Below are positions 8,119 through 12,120 of a stretch of 12,120 bases of DNA, one piece after another. This DNA is from CAZCDM01 sp964497475. GTDB taxonomy: Bacteria > Planctomycetota > Phycisphaerae > SM23-33. Where the stretch lies: contig CAZCDM010000064.1 of assembly GCA_964497475.1 (NCBI GenBank), positions 1 through 12,120 of the forward strand, given 5' to 3'. Every line of letters begins with the position of its first letter. Position 1 is the stretch's first letter. The notes beneath the pieces were generated by a model. The model had not been told where the DNA came from. It saw nothing but the letters and a program-made list of their open reading frames with translations, and did no database searches. A program made the position numbers and the translations under genes.

Positions 8119-9948
8119 ATGGAACTCACCTGTCGCCAAGCCGGAGATATCCTCCTGCCGCCCGGGGCGCAGCGCGACCTGCGCGGTCGCCTGGCTCGGC
8201 TGGGCGGCTCGCAGCCGATTCCGACCATCGCCGCCTGTGCGTTCGATCACCGCACGCGCATGCTGCCGTTCATCTACGCCGATACGCACATGGTCCCGGC
8301 CGGGGTGCGCACCATCGCAGCCGAGCTGATCGAAGCCGGCATCGGACCGATGCGCATCGTTCTGCAGCAGTGGAACAAGCACTTCCGCCCTAGCCAGGCC
8401 CGGCTCGATGGCGAGATGCCGCAACTGATCCTGCTGTCCAGCATGAGCCTGCACACCGAACCATTCCGCGCGATGCTGCGCGACATCGCGACGATACCCC
8501 AGGCCCAGCGCCCGCTGGTCATCGCCGGCGGTAGCATCTGCATCTACGAGCCGTGGGACGCCTTCGCCGAGGGCGCCTCGGCCGACCTGGCCGTCACGGG
8601 CGAATCCTACGTCCTGCTGAACCTGCTGGAGGTGCTGCTGACCGAACGCAGCGAGGGCGAGACGCTGCGGGAAGCCTTTCTACGTGTGCGAGACCAGGGC
8701 GCACTGGACGACGTGCCGGGGCTGGTCTACGCGAAGGGCAACGACGGGCGCGTCGAGCAACTGATCGACACCGGCCTGCAGCAGTTGCTCGGCGACTTTG
8801 ACGAGCTGGCCGGCATGGCCGAGCCGTTTGGTATTCTGGACCCGCCGGGCCGACACGTCGGCCTGGCCGATGCGCCCATGACCCCACGCCAGGTCCAGAA
8901 GCGATGCACCCTGACCTCGCTGATCCTCACCCAGGGCTGCAAGTTCAAGTGTCCCTACTGCCCCATCCCCGCCTACAACCAGCGGCAGTACCGCACCAAG
9001 TCCGGCCAGCGTATCGCCGAGGACCTCCGCGCCATGCACGAGGGCTACGGGCTGCGGACCTTCTTCGGCTCGGATGACAACTTCTTCAACGACGAAGCCC
9101 GCACGGTGGACATCTGCGAGGCCCTGGCCCGGGCGGAGGTGGCTGGCAAGCCCCTGCGGAAGTCCTGTCGCATTTCCACGGAAGTCACCGTCCACGACAC
9201 GCTGCGGCTGCGGGACCATCTCGACCTCGTCCGCAAGGCCGGCCTCCGGGCGCTGTGGCTGGGCGTGGAGGACCTCTCCGGCACGCTCGTCAGCAAGGGG
9301 CAGACGGCCGACAAGACCGCCGAAGCCTTCGCGCTGATGCGCCAGCGGGGCATCGTGCCCATGCCCATGATGATGCACCACGACGGCCAGCCCCTCTGGA
9401 CCCGCGGCAGCCATTACGGCCTGCTGAACCAGGTGGCACTGCTGGCCCGGGCGGGCGCCAGCGGCCTGCAGGTGCTGATGGTCACGCCCTCGGCCGGGTC
9501 GAAACTGTACGAAGAGACATTCACCTCGGGCATGGTTTTCGAAGCCGTCGCCGGGCGGAAGGTCCTCCCGCACATGCTCGACGGCAACTACGTCATTGCC
9601 TCCAACGATGACGGCCCGTGGCGCAAGCAACTGAATATTCTGGCGGCCTACCTGTACTTCTACAACCCGCTGCGGCTGCTGGGCAAGCTGCTGCATCCGC
9701 GGAACCGGCAGCTGGCCCTGGACGTGGGCATGCAGCTGTGGGGCATGTGGGGCCTGGCCTATACCATCCGCCGCACGCTGGGCTGGGCGGTACGCCTGGC
9801 CATCGGGCCGATCCGCCGCCGCAGCCGACCGCCCGCACCGCCGGTGCCGATCACCGCACCCGACGGGAGCGAGGCCTGTCACTTCACCGCCAGCCAGCAG
9901 GTCGCCGGACAGGCCCGGGCCGTTACGAACTCACAAGACCAATCCTGA
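8119..9948 (+). CDS. Radical SAM protein with B12-binding-like N-terminal region, substrate unknown
   Basis: A 609-residue radical SAM enzyme. The [4Fe-4S]/SAM motif is Cys274-x3-Cys278-x2-Cys281 (GCKFKCPYC), followed by a TIM-barrel region to about 480 with FFGSDDNFF (315-323) and STEVTV (353-358). The N-terminal 50-205 region resembles a Rossmann-like B12-binding domain (YADTHMVPAGVRTIAAELIEAG, LILLSSMS, LVIAGGSI, ADLAVTGESY), but no DxHxxG cobalamin-ligand motif is visible. The C-terminus (500-570) has aromatic and hydrophobic helices and ends in a basic, Pro-rich segment (RRRSRPPAPPVP), perhaps membrane-associated. The layout recalls B12-type radical SAM proteins such as the HpnP/HpnJ or methyltransferase groups, but I do not recognise the subfamily. 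The ATG is 6 nt after the helicase stop, with no clear Shine-Dalgarno, implying translational coupling. The stop is 11 nt from the convergent deoC stop. Confidence 0.85.
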   Translation: MELTCRQAGDILLPPGAQRDLRGRLARLGGSQPIPTIAACAFDHRTRMLPFIYADTHMVPAGVRTIAAELIEAGIGPMRIVLQQWNKHFRPSQARLDGEMPQLILLSSMSLHTEPFRAMLRDIATIPQAQRPLVIAGGSICIYEPWDAFAEGASADLAVTGESYVLLNLLEVLLTERSEGETLREAFLRVRDQGALDDVPGLVYAKGNDGRVEQLIDTGLQQLLGDFDELAGMAEPFGILDPPGRHVGLADAPMTPRQVQKRCTLTSLILTQGCKFKCPYCPIPAYNQRQYRTKSGQRIAEDLRAMHEGYGLRTFFGSDDNFFNDEARTVDICEALARAEVAGKPLRKSCRISTEVTVHDTLRLRDHLDLVRKAGLRALWLGVEDLSGTLVSKGQTADKTAEAFALMRQRGIVPMPMMMHHDGQPLWTRGSHYGLLNQVALLARAGASGLQVLMVTPSAGSKLYEETFTSGMVFEAVAGRKVLPHMLDGNYVIASNDDGPWRKQLNILAAYLYFYNPLRLLGKLLHPRNRQLALDVGMQLWGMWGLAYTIRRTLGWAVRLAIGPIRRRSRPPAPPVPITAPDGSEACHFTASQQVAGQARAVTNSQDQS

Positions 9949-9959
9949 GGCGTCGAGGC

Positions 9960-10649
9960 TCAGTATTCTTCGGCGGCTGCTCCGCCCGGGGCTGACGGAT
10001 CGCACAGCACCGGCGTGGTCGTGCTGCCCACGCCCAGCCGGGTCGCCCCCATCGCGATGAACATCTCTGCCCGGGCCCGGTCGCGAATGCCGCCCGAGGG
10101 CTTAACGCCGACCCGTCCCGCGGCGGCATCGAGCATGGCCTGGACGGCCTGTTCGGTGGCGCCCCCCTCGCCAAAGCCGGTCGACGTTTTAACGAAGTCG
10201 GCCCCGGCCTCGACGGCGACCTCCGTGGCCCGCGCGATCGCGGCAAGCTCCAGCGAGGCCGTCTCGAAGATCGTCTTGACCTTCACCCCGGCCGGAGCGG
10301 CCACGTCGGTAACCCCACGGATGTCCTCACCCAGCGAGTCCCACGCCCCGGCGCGAATCAGCCCGTAGTTGACGACCATGTCGATTTCCGCTACGCCGAG
10401 GTCGACGTAGCGGCGGGCTTCGTCGGCTTTGCTGGCCGGCAGGGCCGTGCCGTGCGGGAAGGCCAGTACGCACGAGACTTCTGTCGTCGTGCCGGCTGTG
10501 AGTTCGACAGCCAGCGGGATGTCGGCCGGGCGGACACAGATCGTCCGCACATCGTAGTTGATGCCGACGAGCATTTCCCGCCGGGCCTCGTCGGGCATGA
10601 AGGTCGGCTTGAGCACGGCGTGGTCGAGATAGCGATTGATCGGTTCCAT
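9960..10649 (-). CDS. deoC: Deoxyribose-phosphate aldolase
   Basis: A class I aldolase that cleaves 2-deoxyribose 5-phosphate to glyceraldehyde 3-phosphate and acetaldehyde in deoxynucleoside catabolism. The catalytic set is visible: the Schiff-base Lys154 in FVKTSTGFG, the proton-relay Asp90 in AEIDMVVNYG and Lys183 in GVKPSGGIRD. At 229 residues it is of normal length. The frame stays open about 70 codons further upstream, but the ATG at 10649 is chosen because homology begins there (MEPINRYLDHAVLKP), GGAG sits 6 nt before it, and the upstream stretch is the promoter region. The gene stands alone, not in a deo operon, and converges on the radical SAM gene. The C-terminal tail (about 217-229) is Ala/Gly-rich and nonessential-looking. 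Confidence 0.95.
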   Translation of the reverse strand: MEPINRYLDHAVLKPTFMPDEARREMLVGINYDVRTICVRPADIPLAVELTAGTTTEVSCVLAFPHGTALPASKADEARRYVDLGVAEIDMVVNYGLIRAGAWDSLGEDIRGVTDVAAPAGVKVKTIFETASLELAAIARATEVAVEAGADFVKTSTGFGEGGATEQAVQAMLDAAAGRVGVKPSGGIRDRARAEMFIAMGATRLGVGSTTTPVLCDPSAPGGAAAEEY

Positions 10650-10713
10650 GACGCTCTCCGCATAAGGGTTGGTCTGGCAGTGCCGGCTGGTCGGCAGGGC
10701 AGTGGTGAACCCT

Positions 10714-10742
10714 TCAATAGCCCATGAACGAAGCGATGTCAA
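10714..10742 (-). promoter_or_regulatory. Putative sigma70 promoter of deoC
   Basis: Read on the minus strand, TTGACA (10742-10737) is followed after 17 bp by TATTGA (10719-10714). The -35 is a perfect consensus. The start would be near 10707, giving a leader of about 58 nt before the deoC ATG. It stands back to back with the tRNA promoter, with about 51 bp between the two -35 boxes. Confidence 0.65.
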
Positions 10743-10793
10743 AACCCAATCGCAGGCGGGCGGGGGGCGAAGTGCCATCTTTGCTCTGAGGGC

Positions 10794-10822
10794 TTGACAG
10801 GCTTGGCCCGACCGGCTACACT
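10794..10822 (+). promoter_or_regulatory. Strong sigma70 promoter for the tRNA-Val transcript
   Basis: TTGACA (10794-10799), a 17-bp spacer and TACACT (10817-10822) form a near-consensus promoter, as expected for a stable RNA gene. The start would be near 10829. The tRNA begins at 10953, so the primary transcript would carry a leader of about 124 nt that contains the tRNA-like remnant and both repeat copies. Confidence 0.7.
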
Positions 10823-10874
10823 CCTTGGCCTGCATCGGGCGAGCCGTGTCGTCGCTGGCACGCACCTTCCGCCT

Positions 10875-10904
10875 GACACAACCGAATAGTTTGGGCCGTT
10901 AGCT
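10875..10904 (+). repeat. Direct repeat copy 1 in the tRNA leader
   Basis: These 30 bases (starting GACACAACCGAATAG and ending GGGCCGTTAGCT) are identical to 10935-10964, exactly 60 bp downstream. Extending left to 10869 adds one mismatch (35 of 36 matching). The repeat contains the sequence immediately upstream of the tRNA plus the first 12 tRNA bases. Confidence 0.9.
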
Positions 10905-10930
10905 TGTTGGCGACACACTGGAGTTGGCCC
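10893..10930 (+). pseudogene. Shrunken tRNA-like remnant upstream of tRNA-Val
   Basis: The segment begins with the same GGGCCGTTAGCT as the intact tRNA and ends in GGCCC, so its termini could pair like an acceptor stem. Between them only 28 nt remain, including pieces that resemble the tRNA (TTGGC of the D loop, CGACAC of the anticodon arm, ACTGG of the T stem). It cannot form a full tRNA. I infer the decayed or internally deleted copy of a tandem tRNA gene, or debris from integration and excision. A chance-enriched partial duplication is the alternative. Confidence 0.45.
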
Positions 10931-10934
10931 GCCG

Positions 10935-10964
10935 GACACAACCGAATAGTTTGGGCCGTTAGCT
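10935..10964 (+). repeat. Direct repeat copy 2, spanning the 5' end of tRNA-Val
   Basis: This is identical to 10875-10904 over 30 bases. It covers 18 bases of leader and tRNA positions 1-12. The conserved leader part (ACCGAATAGTTT) directly precedes the expected RNase P cleavage site in both copies. Confidence 0.9.
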
Positions 10965-11026
10965 CAGTTGGCTAGAGCGCCTGCTCGACACGCAGGAGGT
11001 CACTGGTTCAAGTCCAGTACGGCCCA
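10953..11026 (+). tRNA. tRNA-Val (anticodon GAC), with unusual C33
   Basis: The 74-nt cloverleaf is fully paired: acceptor GGGCCGT/ACGGCCC, D stem GCTC/GAGC with loop AGTTGGCTA, anticodon stem CCTGC/GCAGG, variable AGGTC, T stem ACTGG/CCAGT with loop TTCAAGT, and discriminator A73. The anticodon loop is TCGACAC, so the anticodon is GAC (Val). A35, C36 and A73 agree with valine identity. Position 33 is C rather than the near-universal T. The CCA end is not encoded (TTG follows A73). A strong promoter lies upstream and an intrinsic terminator 28 nt downstream. An integrase gene is antisense to tRNA positions 7-73, so this is a probable integration target. Confidence 0.93.
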
Positions 11027-12120
11027 TTGCCCCCGTCAATGAGGCAGAGAGATGCGGACGCCCAAAAGCGTCCGTTTTTCTTTGCGCAGACGCGACTTGC
11101 GACGATTCCTCACTCACCCGTCTGGCCGTGTCCTTTCGCCCGTCTCTCCGGCGTGTTTCGCCCCGTGTGCCAGAATCTGCCGCCAAATGCCTCCCCCGGT
11201 CGCTGGTTGGTGCGAGCGCTGGTGCGAGCGCCGGTGCGAGTTCCACGCCCGATGTGCCGGTGGCCACAGCAGTCGCCTGGTCCGCGTCCGCCTTCGCCAA
11301 CGGCAGCGACGGCATGGCCATCTCCACCGCCTCAGCCACCTCCAGCGATTCTTCATCCGTGTACACATCATCCGTCAGCGCCCGGCTGGAATGTCGCATG
11401 GCTGCCTGGGTTTTCCGCCCCGCAACGCCAGCGATCTGCATCCAGGTGCAGAAGGTATGCCGCAACGAATGCACGTCGATGGTCCGACCTCGTGCATCTG
11501 TCTTTGGCACGCCAGCCAACTTCAGGTCTCGATTGAGAATCTTCACCAGCGCCGTCGGTACGTTGGGCAATTTTTCCTCGGGCGGCAACGCCAGCGGGAT
11601 TGAAGTTCCCGTCTTGCTCGCTGCTTGCCGAGCCCGCTCCAACCGATCCGCAACCCACTCCCGCAGGTTGGCCGCCAGTTCAGCCGTCAGCGGAATCCGG
11701 GCAGCCTTGCCATTCTTGGCGTCCTTGGCGTTGAGGATAAGGTGCGGTTGTTTACCCTCAAGAACGGTCTGCCCCACGGTGATCGAGGCGAGTTCCTTCT
11801 TCCGCAGGCCAGTCATCACGAAGGTCTTGTAGATCAGCGTCCGCTCCCAGCCCAGCCGGTCAAGCTCGGCCTTGACGCTTTCGCGGATGTTCGCCTTCTG
11901 CTGACCGGCGTTCTTGCCGCGCCGAACCGTCATCGCCTCCATCACCGGTCGACGACGGGCCGCATCCAGAAGTAGGCAGAACTCCCGCTGGGTAAGTGCC
12001 CGGCGTCTTCGGCGACGATCCGACGCCTCATCCGCACGGGGAAGGTCGCGCATCGGGTTGTTCGCCAGGCGGCGCGTCTTCCGACACCAAGCCGCGAACG
12101 CCACGGCCGCCGAGCGGGCA
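10959..12120 (-). CDS. Tyrosine recombinase/integrase, N-terminus beyond window; C-terminus antisense to tRNA-Val
   Basis: A phage-type site-specific recombinase that joins DNA through a covalent 3'-phosphotyrosine. The frame is open to the right edge and the first visible residues (AVAFAAWCRK...NPMRDLPR) look like the end of a core-binding domain, so the GTG at 12104 is internal and the true start is outside. Numbered from that codon, the catalytic set is complete: Arg101 (MTGLRKKEL), Lys133 (AKNGKAARIPL), His212 and Arg215 (HSLRHTF), His238 (MRHSS) and nucleophile Tyr248 (DDVYTD). A 130-residue tail follows, with an ELAPALAPALAP stretch (288-299) and charged disordered sequence. It then crosses the tRNA terminator and ends with TGLEPVTSCVSSRRSSQLS, encoded antisense to the tRNA. 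The stop TAA lies at 10961-10959, within tRNA positions 7-9. The gene marks a probable integrative element extending rightward. Confidence 0.9.
   Translation of the reverse strand, partial: ARSAAVAFAAWCRKTRRLANNPMRDLPRADEASDRRRRRRALTQREFCLLLDAARRRPVMEAMTVRRGKNAGQQKANIRESVKAELDRLGWERTLIYKTFVMTGLRKKELASITVGQTVLEGKQPHLILNAKDAKNGKAARIPLTAELAANLREWVADRLERARQAASKTGTSIPLALPPEEKLPNVPTALVKILNRDLKLAGVPKTDARGRTIDVHSLRHTFCTWMQIAGVAGRKTQAAMRHSSRALTDDVYTDEESLEVAEAVEMAMPSLPLAKADADQATAVATGTSGVELAPALAPALAPTSDRGRHLAADSGTRGETRRRDGRKDTARRVSEESSQVASAQRKTDAFGRPHLSASLTGAMGRTGLEPVTSCVSSRRSSQLS
11055..11083 (+). terminator. Rho-independent terminator of the tRNA-Val transcript
   Basis: CGGACGC (11055-11061) and GCGTCCG (11068-11074) form a perfect 7-bp GC-rich stem with loop CCAAAA, followed by TTTTTCTTT (11075-11083). 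The U-tract exists only in the plus direction, so it ends the tRNA transcript and not the opposing integrase transcript. The same bases encode residues 341-350 (numbered from the GTG at 12104) of the integrase open frame. Confidence 0.88.
11209..11244. repeat. Three 12-bp tandem repeats inside the integrase tail
   Basis: GGTGCGAGCGCT, GGTGCGAGCGCC and GGTGCGAGTTCC follow one another without a gap. On the minus strand they encode the ELAPALAPALAP stretch, about 40 residues past the catalytic Tyr. It is probably a slippage-prone Ala/Pro linker without a fixed function. Confidence 0.8.

Noticed and set aside
6898..8454. A 518-codon minus-strand open frame opposite the DEAD-box helicase
   Set aside because: The helicase strand carries every DEAD-box motif. 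The antisense translation has no family resemblance and no ribosome binding site.
8680..9882. A 400-codon minus-strand open frame opposite the radical SAM gene
   Set aside because: The plus strand has the CxxxCxxC radical SAM motif. The antisense product looks random and His/Gln-rich as expected for a shadow.
10654..10706. Short GC-rich complementary stretches in the deoC leader as a possible riboswitch or attenuator
   Set aside because: The arms are only about 4 bp with no conserved architecture or T-tract, which is below what random GC-rich DNA would give.
10650..10865. A 72-residue N-terminal extension of DeoC
   Set aside because: Family homology and a good Shine-Dalgarno place the start at 10649, and the extension covers a consensus promoter for deoC.
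11128..11832. A 234-codon plus-strand open frame within the integrase region
   Set aside because: It is antisense to the catalytic domain of the recombinase, is Ser/Ala-rich without motifs, and lacks a ribosome binding site.

Overview
The window is high-GC bacterial chromosomal DNA. It most resembles a planctomycete, perhaps of the Phycisphaerae. This is an inference from a secreted protein with cyclase-like repeats and a DUF4159 region, GTG starts, a tRNA gene without an encoded CCA end, and an integrase whose C-terminus is written in antisense through a tRNA gene. No 16S rRNA or other decisive taxonomic marker is present.

Layout, left to right. (1) The 3' part of a Cof-type HAD phosphatase gene (+) enters from the left edge and overlaps tail-to-tail with the next gene. 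(2) A minus-strand pair follows: sppA (membrane-anchored S49 signal peptide peptidase) and, 5 nt behind it, a secreted DUF4159 protein. (3) A divergent intergenic region carries a sigma70-like promoter whose -10 lies in a 25-bp inverted repeat. It drives a compact, overlapping zinc/manganese ABC importer operon in the order znuA-znuC-znuB (solute-binding lipoprotein, ATPase, permease). (4) After its own promoter comes an RhlE-type DEAD-box helicase, followed 6 nt later by a large radical SAM protein of unknown substrate. (5) deoC (minus) converges on the radical SAM gene. Its consensus promoter stands back to back with a second consensus promoter that drives a tRNA-Val(GAC) gene with a leader of about 120 nt. 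(6) The tRNA gene is followed by an intrinsic terminator, and a tyrosine recombinase gene runs in from the right edge on the minus strand through both of them.

The left 10.7 kb is ordinary housekeeping and transport content. The unusual part is 10.8-12.1 kb, which looks like the boundary of an integrated element at a tRNA gene. The integrase open frame passes antisense through the tRNA terminator and most of the tRNA, and its stop codon lies at tRNA positions 7-9. The tRNA leader holds a 60-bp-offset duplication of the tRNA 5' end followed by a shrunken tRNA-like remnant. The tRNA itself has C instead of the near-universal U at position 33. The body of the putative element would lie to the right of the window. 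I see no CRISPR array, toxin-antitoxin pair or recognisable defence cassette here.
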